Shown piece after piece: positions 10,811 through 20,904 of a stretch of DNA of 64,000 nt (positions within the stretch are counted from its first letter, which is position 1; every line of letters begins with the position of its first letter). The position numbers were made by a program, and so were the translations under genes. Origin of the DNA: Saccharina japonica (lineage: Eukaryota; Sar; Phaeophyceae; Laminariales; Laminariaceae); assembly GCA_008828725.1 (NCBI GenBank), contig MEHQ01001472.1:121596-185595 (forward strand), written 5' to 3'. The notes under the pieces are model-generated. The model was not told the origin of the DNA. It was given only the letters and a program-made list of their open reading frames with translations, and did not search any database.

Positions 10811-10978
10811 CTTAAGATAGCAGGCATATTTTGATCGATTTTTTTTCACCCACCCAAACTCAAAACCTTTATACGGAGCACTAGTGAGACCCATCCCATT
10901 CCACCAAACCCCATCCCCATCCCACCCCACCCCACCCTATCCCCATGCGACGTTGCTTCTCGGAACACATCAATGCAG

Positions 10979-11146
10979 TCGGTGGAGGGAATAAACCCGT
11001 CGGACGCGAGGGCGAAAGTCTCGCTGGAGGTCACCAGGGGAGGGCTGATGCCGAACTGGGGCGGGGTGCGCAGGGGAAGGGCGACGAGACGGGCAGCAGG
11101 CAGAGAAACGACGGGCATCCAGCACGTCTTGCTGAGGCTGTTGCAG
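10979..11146 (+). CDS. Exon 7: region before the CBM48-like fold
   Basis: Fifty-six codons, phase 0. It begins SVEGINPSDARAKVSLEVTR and ends TGIQHVLLRLLQ. The acceptor is CAATGCAG after a C/A-rich tract. The best end is TTG CAG followed by GCGAGG, a GC-type donor; the open frame runs on through a (GGGA)n repeat, so another donor downstream is possible. The C-terminal helix reads naturally into exon 8 (EKARAANVFTADD). Confidence 0.68.
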
Positions 11147-11158
11147 GCGAGGGAGGGA
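11147..11158 (+). other. GC-type splice donor, third-best supported
   Basis: GCGAGGGAGGGA follows CAG. It is one of three GC donors in this gene (3543, 11147, 25181) and the weakest match to GCAAGT; the others are both GCAAG. Confidence 0.45.
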
Positions 11159-11648
11159 GGGAGGGAGGGAGGGAGGGAGTGAGAAGGGGGTGCTCCCGTG
11201 TGACTCTAGAGTAGTACGTCAGTTGTGTGATGCTCGGTAAGAGCTGCAATGCTGAACCATTTTGATGCCGACTACGACGCTTGAGCTACGTGCAGGTACG
11301 TATAGTATGCAACTTCGCGAACGAAAGAGTTTGACTTTGTTCGACAGACACACCTTGCTACGTCGTGCAGATAGGACAGCTCCTCTTGTATACGAGCACC
11401 GGGCTAAAAAGGCAAGGAAGGGTACGTAGCACAGCCCCGGTTTTTATCAGCGTCGGCAGAGCTGCATGCACCTCTCTTCTGTCCGGGTCTGTTTGTTTGC
11501 TTAGGGGGGCGATTACGAGATTACGACTGCTTTACGAGGCACGTTCTATAGCGACGATATGGTCTTACACCCGCGCTTCTACTTGTAGCGTTTTTCTGGT
11601 TGCCTCGTCGCAAGAACGCAGCTCCTGCGATTCCAGACCCATGGACGA

Positions 11649-12011
11649 NNNNNNNNNNNNNNNNNNNNNNNNNNNNNNNNNNNNNNNNNNNNNNNNNNNN
11701 NNNNNNNNNNNNNNNNNNNNNNNNNNNNNNNNNNNNNNNNNNNNNNNNNNNNNNNNNNNNNNNNNNNNNNNNNNNNNNNNNNNNNNNNNNNNNNNNNNNN
11801 NNNNNNNNNNNNNNNNNNNNNNNNNNNNNNNNNNNNNNNNNNNNNNNNNNNNNNNNNNNNNNNNNNNNNNNNNNNNNNNNNNNNNNNNNNNNNNNNNNNN
11901 NNNNNNNNNNNNNNNNNNNNNNNNNNNNNNNNNNNNNNNNNNNNNNNNNNNNNNNNNNNNNNNNNNNNNNNNNNNNNNNNNNNNNNNNNNNNNNNNNNNN
12001 NNNNNNNNNNN
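11649..12011. other. Assembly gap (363 N)
   Basis: A run of N. It lies inside the intron between exons 7 and 8. Both flanking exons are phase 0, so a whole phase-0 exon could be hidden here. Confidence 0.99.
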
Positions 12012-12041
12012 CCAACCCGCCCCCTCCTCTCTTGCTTCCAG

Positions 12042-12134
12042 GAAAAAGCAAGAGCCGCTAACGTGTTTACTGCCGACGACATTCTTGCGAGAGCCCAAGT
12101 GACATTCCGGTGGGACGGGTGGTCTTCGGATCAG
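12042..12134 (+). CDS. Exon 8: start of CBM48-like domain
   Basis: Thirty-one codons, phase 0. EKARAANVFTADDILARAQ leads into VTFRWDGWSSDQ, which matches the first strands of AMPK-beta/CBM48 glycogen-binding modules (VTFxWxG pattern, with the aromatic residue kept). The acceptor CTTGCTTCCAG is strong; donor CAG|GTTTGT. The domain continues in exons 9 and 10. Confidence 0.82.
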
Positions 12135-12254
12135 GTTTGTGTTTTTTTTTATGTAGGCACGTACGTAGGGGTCGCGTTTTGTTTTGGGACCATTTGTTTT
12201 TCTGAGCGGCTGAACTCCTTACGTGAGAAACTACCGGTTAACGTGATTGGCGTG

Positions 12255-12375
12255 CTATCGCGGGGGACCATCATAGTAAAAAGGACCAATTATTGTTAGT
12301 AAAAATACGTATATAAACACATAGGTTTTTGTGTGTACAGTAGGCCCTATTTACTATGGCCCTCCGTACTATTAC
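12255..12375. mobile_element. P-family MITE
   Basis: The left end CGGGGGACCATCATAGTAAA and right end CCTATTTACTATGGCCCTCC form inverted repeats about 115 bp apart; internal GTTAGTAAAAATA and GTTTTTGTGTGTAC motifs match the other copies. Confidence 0.65.
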
Positions 12376-12704
12376 TAGTGTGATATTACACTTTCACGCT
12401 TTTGCTGTGTATTTTGTTTCTGGGACTACGCAGCGTATGCAAATACATATTGGTTGGTTTTGCGGAGCTAGCGAACTTTCTTCGAAGCCATGCACGCATG
12501 CCCGTTCGGGTGAGGTATGACACAGTACTGGAGACACCTACAGTAACAAGAAACAGGAAACTCCGGTCCAGGCAAATATTTTCTTATTTTGAGACAGGGT
12601 GCTTTCTGCACTAATTTCAAGATAACGACTCCCGAATTTATTATTTGCCTTTTAAATATCAGCCTGGATTTCTTATCAGCCTGCTTCTTACCGTGATAGG
12701 TGTC

Positions 12705-12870
12705 CTGCAACCGTCCGGTATTGAGCTCCTCATGTGAGGAGCTCACAAAATAAGCCACCACCCCTATAAGGCACGTTGCTACATACGATAAGGGTACGAG
12801 CATGTTTTGTTTCAGGCTAAAAAATGCTCCCTTAACATAAAATCGTCGAAATGTCATTTTTTTATTGTTG
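12705..12870 (-). mobile_element. Family E/D fragment with GAGCTC inverted repeat
   Basis: Contains GAGCTCCTCA-TG-TGAGGAGCTC, a 10-bp inverted repeat with a 2-bp spacer (12723-12744), followed by AAATAAGCCACCACCCCTAT. The same inverted repeat recurs at 14326-14347, and related sequences lie at 47.96, 48.68 and 58.8 kb. Confidence 0.5.
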
Positions 12871-13439
12871 TTTTTTTTTGCGACAATATATATTTGTTTA
12901 CATTTAAATGTATGTACACTTAAAATGGTATTGTTTCATCGGGTTTCCACTATCGTGTTTCTCAAAATCGTTTTTTTACTTAAACGGTTAGTATAGAGCT
13001 TAGAAATAAAACAAAATGGTGCACCTCTATTCCTTTAGTCTTTGTGTCATTCCCATACCTTAGAATGTTGGTAGCAGCAGCAGCGGCCGCCGCCGCAACA
13101 CATGTTCGTGATTGGGCGCTTCATGCTGTTGCCTTTGAAGGGCGTAATCAGGACCAAAAAGCCTTAGTAAAAACACTAACGTAGAATATTTTAGATTTTG
13201 GTGTATGGGATGGGTTCTAATTTCTATGGTCCCCCGATATAGTTCGCTTGCTTTGTGACACACCAAACGAATAACTAAGCTGCCAAGCCCAGTCGAGGCA
13301 AGCCTTACTCACATCCCTACCAAAATGAGCAATTAAAACGGCCGTTTAGGGGGGAGGGGAGGGCAGGGGAGGGGAAGGGGAGGGGAAGGGGAGGGGAGAA
13401 GGAAAGGGACGAGGGGTGGGGCCGAGTGGAGGGAGGTGA

Positions 13440-13650
13440 GGGGGGGGGTGTAGCTTCGTATTCATGCATGCCGTAGTCGTTGAGATAGACCCTGCATCCC
13501 TGACAGCCCGGGAGCGGAGCGCTGTCGGGGTTTTCCCGACTAGGCAGACATTGATTCTTGCACACAGCGCGAAGCGAACGTGAGTAGTTTGGCGAGTCAA
13601 TGAAGGGTGCAGCCTGCATCCTACTAAGAACCGCTTGTGAGGCGGACTTG
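13440..13650 (-). mobile_element. R repeat, 3' part with C tail
   Basis: On the minus strand this includes AAGTCCGCCTCACAAGCGGT, the CTTCGCGCTGTGTGCAAG-type segment and CCCGGGCTGTCAGGGATGC-type motif, and ends in a C tract (G run at 13440-13449). The adjacent 13341-13395 is a (GGGGA)n simple repeat. Confidence 0.65.
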
Positions 13651-13837
13651 GGTGATGTGGAATGAGCAAGGTCGTGGGGGGGGAGAGGGTACTCGTTTCG
13701 AGGCTCGACCGTCGCTTCAAGAGATCGTCATCATCGGTACGGGTGCGAGTACAACTCGGCATTTTTGTTTATATGTATTTCGTGTTTTGTTCTCCTCCCA
13801 CCCCCCCGCCTCAATAACGCCTCTCTCGATTAAACAG

Positions 13838-13980
13838 GTGACCCTTCACGCGGAGTTCAACCGGTTCGCAGGTGAGGGCATGGGAGAGGATCAAGTCCAG
13901 GGACGGATCGGTCACAGCACGACGCACTCGCTGTCTCCCGGCACGTACAAGTACTTCTTCACGGTGGACGGGCGTCGAAG
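13838..13980 (+). CDS. Exon 9: core of CBM48-like domain
   Basis: Phase 0 in, phase 2 out. VTLHAEFNRFAGEGMGEDQ resembles the GxFNxW turn, with the usual Trp replaced by Phe; LSPGTYKYFFTVDGRRR matches the GxYxYKFxVDGxW strand, with the usual Trp replaced by Arg. The fold is convincing, but these are positions where known CBM48 proteins place sugar-contacting aromatics, so glycogen binding may be weak or lost. Acceptor TTAAACAG, donor AAG|GTTAGT. Confidence 0.85.
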
Positions 13981-14149
13981 GTTAGTGGGAAAAATTCCTA
14001 ACGGGCTCTGTCCCCCCCCCCCCCCCCTGCGTAACCGGTTCCTGCTTTTTTGTGCTGGTGTCGTGGAGAATATAATAGCTCGCGATGGAAGTGATACTCC
14101 ATCTATCTCTGTCTGTACAACCAGTCGTTTCTCTCTCTAACGTCGAGCA

Positions 14150-14380
14150 ATCCCACGGTAGGGGTACCACTTTAGGCCAATATTTCTGACCGGTTGTGCT
14201 CCTCACGTGAGTAACACACCGGATACTATTATTATTATTATATTTATTTTACTGGTATACTTAAGTTTTGTTTTTGGTCGGGTTGCGCGAACGAATGTTT
14301 CCGAAGTCATGTTCGGGTGCGATATGAGCTCCTCATGTGAGGAGCTCAGATAATTCAGCTGCGCCCCTACCGTGGGATGT
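14150..14380. mobile_element. Family E MITE with CCCACGGTAGGGG ends
   Basis: The left end CCCACGGTAGGGGT (14153-14166) and right end CCCCTACCGTGGG (14365-14377) are inverted repeats about 225 bp apart. It contains the GAGCTC inverted repeat at 14326-14347 and an ATT microsatellite at 14226-14245. Confidence 0.65.
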
Positions 14381-14569
14381 TCTGTCACAATCAATCGTCT
14401 CTCTCTCTGTACAGCCGATTACCTCTCTATCATAGCTGTGCAAATAAGTTTTGCAAATAGAAGGTCCCACGAAAAGTACGTGTTGCATTATATGGTAAGG
14501 CACCCACGATGAGGCAGTTGCATAGTACTCGTACCCTTTGCTCTCTCTTCTCCCTCTGAAGTGCCACCC

Positions 14570-14811
14570 AGAAAAAAATCAATAAATTCGGCTGTCATCC
14601 TTTTGCAAGAAAGTCCGCCTCAAGCGGTTCTTAGTAGGATCAGCTCACCCTTCATGCGACTCCGCGCCAACACCTCACGGCGCTTCGCGCTTGGTGCAAC
14701 ATGCTGCCTGGTCGGTGAAAACCCGCGTGCTCCGTCCCGGCATTGTGGGATGCGAGGGTCTATGGTCATACGACTACGGCCATACATGGCATGAATACCC
14801 CCCCCCCCCGC
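14570..14811 (+). mobile_element. R repeat, 3' part ending in poly-C
   Basis: Carries AAGTCCGCCTCAAGCGGTTC, the GCGCTTCGCGCTTGGTGCAA and GATGCGAGGGTCTATGGTCA motifs and the end ATGAATAC followed by C11. It is joined through the C tract directly to a LINE fragment (14812 onward). Confidence 0.75.
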
Positions 14812-15424
14812 TATCTTACAAGACAGAAGTAAAAGAAAGGATAGAAAGAAGGGAAAAGCTAGCGCTAAGAAAGAAGGTGGAAGGGGAAGAACACTTAGAG
14901 ATATACCGGGGGTTGAGAGAAGGAATAGGAATGAAAAGGTATCTGCACGGCCCAATGGACTTCGCGAAAAAGCTGAAACTGCGATTTCGTGTAGGGGACC
15001 TGGACCTGCCAGAAAGAAGAAGGAGGTATACCAGTAGCCGGGAGGAGGAGGAAGTAGAGGCACAGATGTGCCCATGTGGCAAAGCCATAGAGAGTAGAGT
15101 TCACATAGTGGGAGAATGTGAAAGGTACAAGGAGGAAAGGGATGTGCTAGAGGAGGAGATGGGGAAAATAGACGAGTGTGACATGGAGCAGTTTGGTACA
15201 CTAAATAGTAGCGAGAAAACGATCGCTATCTTAGGAGATAGCTGGTGGCCACAGACGGCGAAGCAGGAAGGGGATAAGATTAGCAAAAGGTTTCTCTGTA
15301 ATATATGGAAACAACGTAATGAGCGCCCAAGTGTTGGAGGTGTCTCTATTAGGAGTAGGAACGGTGCTCCGTCTCGAAAGGGATGCGTGGTCAATGGTCA
15401 AATGACTAAGGCAAGCAACAAATG
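14812..15424 (+). pseudogene. 3' end of a LINE (non-LTR retrotransposon) reverse-transcriptase ORF
   Basis: About 200 codons are open to a stop just before a poly-C tail at 15430. The segment MCPCGKAIESRVHIVGECER is the Cys-rich knuckle (CxCG...H...C) typical of the C-terminal end of LINE ORF2 proteins, and the flanking sequence is highly charged. The 5' part, including the polymerase core, is missing, so this is a 5'-truncated copy, as expected from target-primed reverse transcription. The stop is followed by ATGAGTACG and then C14. A second, shorter fragment of the same end lies at 15921-16131, and a third on the minus strand at 26.97-27.05 kb. Confidence 0.75.
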
Positions 15425-15439
15425 AGTACGCCCCCCCCC

Positions 15440-15920
15440 CCCCGCTATCTTACCACGCCACTCGCTGCGTGAGCTAGACAACCAGGGTGCCGTTTTTTGT
15501 TTTTTTTTGGCGGTCACCAAAGCTGGCGGTCGAGTAGATCATTTGTGCGGGGTGGAGAACCTTTGTTCCGCACAAGGGGAATGGTCGTATCACGTAGTGT
15601 TAATATGGTAAGGCGTCCGCGAGGCAGTTACATAGTAAAACCCATTGCTGTCTCCGGAAGTGGCCACACCAGAAATTAAATTAACTCATTGAAGCTGTCG
15701 TCCATATGCAAGTCCGCCTCAGAGGCGGTTCTTAGCAGGATGCAGCTCACCCTCCATGCGACTCGCCCAATACCTCACGGCGTTTCGCGCTTGGTGCAAG
15801 CAATGTCTGCCTGGTTGGTGAAAACCCAACGCGCTCCGTCCCGGCATTGTAGGGATGCGAGGGTCTATGGTCATATGACTACGGCCGTGCACAACATGAG
15901 TACACCCCCCCCCCCCCCCC
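15440..15920 (+). mobile_element. R repeat, nearly full length, poly-C tail
   Basis: Runs from the CACGCCACTCGCTGCGTGAG region through TGTGCGGGGTGGAGAACC, TCCGGAAGTGGCCACACCAG and AGTCCGCCTCAGAGGCGGTT to ATGAGTACAC followed by about 17 C. No protein is encoded. It is nearly identical to the copies at 16,136 and 16,655, indicating recent amplification or duplication. Confidence 0.8.
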
Positions 15921-16135
15921 CGCTATCTTAGGAGATAGATGGTGGCCACAGGCGGCGAAACAGGAAGGGGATAAGATTAGCAAAAAGTTTCTTTGTAATA
16001 TATGGAAACAACGTAATGAGCGCCCAAGTGTTGGAGGTGTCTCTATTAGGAGTAGGAACGGTGCTCCGTCTCGAAAGGGATGCGTGGTCAATGGTCAAAT
16101 GACTAAGGCAAGCAACAAATGAGTACGCCCCCCGG
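15921..16135 (+). pseudogene. LINE 3'-end fragment, second copy
   Basis: Repeats the last 210 bases of the LINE ORF at 15,215-15,424 with few differences (for example GDRWWPQAAKQEGD against GDSWWPQTAKQEGD) and the same ATGAGTACG-C tail. It starts directly after the C tract of the preceding R copy. Confidence 0.75.
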
Positions 16136-16637
16136 TTGGGTTGGCGTCGGTTGGCAACGACGCTGTAAAACACGCCACTCGCTGCGTGAGCTAGACAACC
16201 AGGGTGCCGTTTTTTTTTGTTATTTTTTTTGGCGGTCACCAAAGCTGGCGGTCGAGTAGATCATTTGTGCGGGGTGGAGAACCTTTGTTCCGCACAAGGG
16301 GAATGGTCGTATCACGTAGTGTTAATATGGTAAGGCGTCCGCGAGGCAGTTACATAGTAAAACCCATTGCTGTCTCCGGAGTGGCCACACCAGAAATTAA
16401 ATTAACTCATTGAAGTGTCGTCCATATGCAAGTCCGCCTCAGAGGCGGTTCTTAGCAGGATGCAGCTCACCCTCCATGCGACTCGCCCAATACCTCACGG
16501 CGTTTCGCGCTTGGTGCAAGCAATGTCTGCCTGGTTGGTGAAAACCCAACGCGCTCCGTCCCGGCATTGTAGGGATGCGAGGGTCTATGGTCATATGACT
16601 ACGGCCGTGCACAACATGAGTACACCCCCCCCCCCCC
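16136..16637 (+). mobile_element. R repeat, full-length reference copy (about 500 bp)
   Basis: Starts GGTTGGGTTGGCGTCGGTTG immediately after the C tract of the LINE fragment and ends ATGAGTACAC-C16. It shows a hairpin-like TTTGTGCGG...CCGCACAAG (16265-16300) and the inverted pair CCGCCTCAGAGGCGG (16435-16449). No RNA polymerase III boxes are convincing. This copy defines the unit used for the other R calls. Confidence 0.8.
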
Positions 16638-17070
16638 CTGGAGATTTTTTCTTTTTTTTTTTGGCGGTCACCAAAGCTGGCGGTCGAGTAGATCATTTGT
16701 GCGGGGTGGAGAACCTTTGTTCCGCACAAGGGGAATGGTCGTATCACGTAGTGTTAATATGGTAAGGCGTCCGCGAGGAAGTTACATAGTAAAACCCATT
16801 GCTGTCTCCGGAAGTGGCCACACCAGAAATTAAATTAACTCATTGAAGCTGTCGTCCATATGCAAGTCCGCCTCAGAGGCGGTTCTTAGCAGGATGCAGC
16901 TTACCCTCCATGCGACTCGCCCAATACCTCACGGCGCTTTGCGCTTGGTGCAAGCAATGTCTGCCTGGTTGGTGAAAACCCAACGTGCTCCGTCCCGGCA
17001 TTGTAGGGATGCGAGGGTCAATAGTCATATGACTACGGCCGTGCACGATATGAGTACACCCCCCCCCCCT
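16638..17070 (+). mobile_element. R repeat, 5'-truncated, poly-C tail
   Basis: Begins at TTTTTTTTTTGGCGGTCACC and continues to ATGAGTACAC-C9. It is missing about 70 bases of the 5' end relative to the 16,136 copy. Confidence 0.78.
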
Positions 17071-17199
17071 GTCGTACAGCCTTGGTCTTATTAGCCGAGT
17101 GCCTCAAAGAATATGCCGGTGTTTCGAAGGTCGCTTACCACATACTCGATAATAAAACGGTTGACACACAAACTTGTGTACGAGACGAACATAAACTAG

Positions 17200-17340
17200 A
17201 ACTAAACTCTACCCCTAAACCTAAGCCAATAAGATCAACCCAAACCCTCCTGGCTCTGAGCCAATCAGATCAACCCCAACCCTGGCTCTGAGCCGATCAG
17301 ACCAACCCAATTTCTGGCTCTAAGCCAATCCGACCAAACC
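17200..17340. repeat. About 32-bp tandem repeat
   Basis: Four to five imperfect units of the form TGGCTCTGAGCCAATCAGAT followed by CAACCCAACC. It lies in the intron shortly before exon 10 and recurs in degraded form at about 22.43-22.54 kb. Confidence 0.65.
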
Positions 17341-17449
17341 AAATCTCGAATAAAGTGTTATGCTCTACTGGGTGTTTCTTGTTTCTTCGTTTCGTTTCGT
17401 GTGTTTGTGTGTGTTTGTCTTCTTGCCGCTTCACTCCCGCGCATAACAG

Positions 17450-17522
17450 GGTGGATACGTCGCTCCCCGTAATTGGCAATGGGAGCGACGACTTGTTTAA
17501 CGTCGTCACCGTCACCAACGAG
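17450..17522 (+). CDS. Exon 10: end of CBM48-like domain
   Basis: Twenty-four full codons plus the base completing the split Arg codon (phase 2 in, phase 0 out). VDTSLPVIGNGSDD followed by LFNVVTVTNE matches the final strands of AMPK-beta-type CBM48 modules, where a Val-Asp/His-Asp-Pro turn follows the VDG strand. Acceptor CATAACAG, donor GAG|GTGAGG. A broken copy lies at about 22,650-22,724. Confidence 0.83.
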
Positions 17523-18059
17523 GTGAGGAAGTTGTTGAAGACATCTCTCGGCCCAGCCTGTACGCGTAAATGCTTTGCTTTTCGTACGACGGGATTCTGT
17601 TCTGTGTCTTTCATTTTAGCTTTTTTTTTTGGCACATTTCAAATGTGACGAAACTTTACGGCCCCTCTCGCCTAACGGCCCAACATACATACCAGTACAT
17701 GTTATGTATATATATACGAGCATCGTTTTACAGGCTCTGTTATGTGTACGTACTTATTTTGTTGTTTCCATAACGTAACTTTTTGACGACACTTTACGGT
17801 TTCTGTCGCCCAACGTACATATATATACATACGAGTAACGCTTTCCAGGTTCAGTGCGGGGTATGTTGAAATGTATAGTATGTCTTCGTTTTGCGTGTTG
17901 GTTCAAAATGAGAGAGCGTTTCTTTTCTTGGCAAAACGATTTTATTAGCGATACGAACCTCGAAGCGCCAACCGTCACCAACCAGGTGGGGGAAAAATAA
18001 ACGTCGACAAGAGACGTTTCGAGAAGAGAAGGGCTTGGTGCAAAACGTTTCTGCTACGT

Positions 18060-18610
18060 AGCGCCACTTACAGCGCTGCCGTTACTGTCACATTCCGAGA
18101 CGCATGCCACGGGTCGGTAGAGGTGCACCATGTGTTTGCCTCCTGAGGGTGGTTGCTTGAGGAGCTCTCTATACCCTCCACCCATAACATTTTGTTGTGG
18201 AGGAAAATAAAATCGCTGCCAGATTTAACAATGGTAACGGTCTTACTATGCAATGAAGAATACTGCAAGACAGGGATGAACAAAAAACGATGATTTCGGG
18301 TTATATAAGGAACCCGATCATTCAGAAACAATTTCAACCAAAACGTGCTACGTCTACCCTTGCAACTGAGTAGCTACGTACGGCAGGGGGTCCCTCTATA
18401 GTGCCGGCTGTGCCCGCTACAGTGCCTGTGAAATCGCTTGACACGGATGGGATTAACCAGCCAGTCCAGTGTGGCGGTAGTGTGCGGAGAAGTAGTGCCG
18501 GTTGCTGCTAGAGTGCCGGTAGTGTTGGCCGGCGCGTGCATACCGGCACTATATATATAGAGAGGGACCCGACTCGTGCTACGATAGAGGTACATACGAA
18601 ACACGTTTTT
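18060..18610. mobile_element. Family D MITE-like repeat
   Basis: Contains GTAGAGGTGCACCATGTG, CTCCTGAGGGTGGTTGCTTG and GAGGAGCTCTCTATACCC, then GGAACCCGATCATTCAG and the end CTACGATAGAGGTACATACG. Related copies are at 10.06, 30.17 and 52.56 kb. Around 18,380-18,560 is a second inverted segment (GGTCCCTCTATAGTGCCGGC ... CCGGCACTATATATATAGAG), a separate hairpin-forming element. Confidence 0.5.
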
Positions 18611-18889
18611 TTGTTTCTTCCGAGGCAAATACTAATATTTTATGACTGAAGAACTACCCCAATAAGGTATACGCCTTATACGTAAGGCATACCTAGTCGT
18701 TAGAATGCCGTTCAAGGTTGTGCACTATTTTTCGTTGTTCGTTGTATTATACGTAATAAAAGTAAAAAAATGAAAAACTACGAGGGGGGCATGGGGATTG
18801 TTCTCATTTTGATGTATATATTGCTCGTCAGCTTGGGACCCTCATAGGGTTATATGAACAATTCTGCTATAAAAGGCTTCACTCCCTCG

Positions 18890-18936
18890 TCTGTCTGTCT
18901 GCCTGTCTGTCTGTCTGTCTGTCTGTCTGTCGGTCG

Positions 18937-18979
<43 letters not shown>

Positions 18980-18985
18980 CCTCTG
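18890..18985 (+). repeat. (CTGT)n/(CT)n microsatellite at an acceptor
   Basis: An almost pure CTGT repeat followed by CT, ending about 26 bases before the acceptor of exon 11. Its pyrimidine strand faces the acceptor, so it probably serves as the polypyrimidine tract. Confidence 0.8.
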
Positions 18986-19011
18986 CCCCTCTCTTTCGTC
19001 TTGGCGCGCAG

Positions 19012-19515
19012 CACCTGGGGGAGGCGGGAGAACGTGCCGTGGTCCCTCTTTCTCAGGACTCTATCGAAAGCTCCGGCTCCGCCTCCTCCTCCTCCTCCAC
19101 CCACCTGACTCACCCACCACGCACGACGATCGACTCCCCCGAAAACGAAAAACATCAACCTTGTTCGTCTCACACGAATTTTCCTGACGCCATGGACCCC
19201 CCCGTTCAACATCGTCAGCCCGAGGGCCGTCCACCACCAATCTCACCATCACCATCACCATCACCATCATCGTCTACAAAAGTTGTTGCGCGTCAAAGCC
19301 AGGATCACCCGTCAGCCACATCACCACCATCCGCAAACTTTAGCACTAAAGACTACGACGATGCAATCGTTCTCCCGTCAGCGAAATCACCGTCATCACC
19401 CGCAAAATGTAGCGCCCAAGAGGAAGACGGTATCGTCATGGTAGCAGCAGCAGCAGCAGCAGCAGCAGGAACGCCAGACGAGGGTGGTAATGGCTTAGCA
19501 GAGGCAAGGACGGAC

Positions 19516-19563
<48 letters not shown>

Positions 19564-19743
19564 GCGGTGGTGGCAGCGGCAGGAGCAATGGGAGCTGGAA
19601 GGGCTGGGGAAGCAAATCATTTTACGGCCGACGCGCCCGGGACGACTTCTCCCTTGACCCGAATAGATCTGTCTCGGCACCAGATTTCGGACGATGGGGC
19701 GGTGGCGCTTGCTCTAGCGCTGCGCCAAAACGTCCGGATAGAG
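19012..19743 (+). CDS. Exon 11: low-complexity Ser/Pro/Ala region and first leucine-rich repeat
   Basis: The largest exon, 244 codons, phase 0. The N-terminal half is Ser/Pro/Thr-rich, with (TCACCA)n coding SPSPSPSP; the middle has two polyalanine tracts, one coded by GCA repeats (19,443-19,468) and one by GCG repeats (19,520-19,557). The end, LTRIDLSRHQISDDGAVALA, begins RI-type leucine-rich repeats. Acceptor GGCGCGCAG, donor GAG|GTGAGC. The low-complexity insert separates the CBM48-like and LRR domains and is probably disordered. Confidence 0.83.
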
Positions 19744-20900
19744 GTGAGCAAGAGGACACGATACAAAAATAGAGCGTTCTGTCAATCGGCTGAAAGGTGT
19801 AGGTGAGTGTCCTAGATCACGCGCGTAAATGTTATGCGCTATGGTGTCCCCGGGGGGCACGATAACCCGGGGCTACGAGAAGGGGGTCCCCGGGATAGGA
19901 AAAAAGCCTCGTGGTTGCTAAAACCCGGCGACAAATGACCCCAAAAGCCCCATCTTCGTCGACCCTACAAACAGCAGGAGGCGGGTAGGAAAGAAATGGA
20001 GCCTATCCATCTACCCCGAACTAAGACTAAACGACTACGTAGCGCATGGAATCGTATGTCGTGCGCTGTGGTGTGAGCTACCTAGACGTTGCGGTATGGT
20101 GTGCGTTTTCGCAGGGAAGGTCGCTTCATATCATAGCCAGCATTTTTGTTTTCGTTTCTGGCCGTTTTAGGACCACCCCTCGGTTTTAGAACCACGTGCG
20201 ACCTGTGCGCCACTATCGTTTTAGCGACCGGATCTACGTAAAGTAAAGTGTCGGCCTGATCTCCCGCCCTACCTCTCAAAATCTGAAGCCGATTTAGTGC
20301 TGCGGGTGCATGTGATGAGGTAGTAGGCGGATTGGTGAGCTGGTTGGCTATCAGTCGCCGATTTTTACGGGGGACCATACCATAGTAAACACTAGTAAAT
20401 AGGACCAAACCTTGTTAGTACAAATATGAAAACGTAGAGGTTTTTGCGTTTGCCGTAGGTCCCCTATTTACTAGGGCTATGAGGTATTTCAGCTAGTTTC
20501 GCGCGATTGTTTTTGCGGATTTCTGCATCTTTGTAGCTGGCTGGCGTGACTGGTTCGTGGCTCGGAATAACACTGGCTGGCTGGCGTGACTGATTCATGT
20601 TGTTAGTAAATACTAAAGAAACATTGTTTTTTTTTTCTGACGGGAGACATTGGTCTTCGTCTACCACGTACACGTCGCCACCATTCACAAGCGACTGTGC
20701 AAAAAACACAAACAAAATCGGCGATCTGATCCACCGTTCGAATACGAAAAGAGAGCAGAAATGCGCATACACCCCACCCCACCCCACCCCATCTAGGCTC
20801 TTGCCGGGGACACGAAGCACGGGGCATGGTTGATCTACGAATCGATAAATGCAGGCATAACGCCTCCTGAGCCTTCTTTTTCTCTTTCCTTCCTACTCTT
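19744..20900. other. Intron 11 first part, includes a P-family MITE
   Basis: A P-family MITE runs from ACGGGGGACCATACCATAGT (about 20,369) to GTAGGTCCCCTATTTACTAG (about 20,475). A 28-bp direct repeat (GTAGCTGGCTGGCGTGACTG-like and ACTGGCTGGCTGGCGTGACT) follows at 20,530-20,592. No exon-like block was seen. Confidence 0.55.
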
Positions 20901-20904
20901 AGCC

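Noticed and set aside
11502..11558. Candidate exon GGDYEITTALRGTFYSDDM after TTTGCTTAG
   Set aside because: Phase fits, but the donor GTCTTA is poor and nothing in the peptide connects to the neighbouring exons; kept only as a possibility.
17925..17995. Segment resembling the end of exon 10 (ACCGTCACCAACCAG|GTGGGG)
   Set aside because: Only about 15 bases match and no acceptor gives an open frame; probably a decayed partial duplication.
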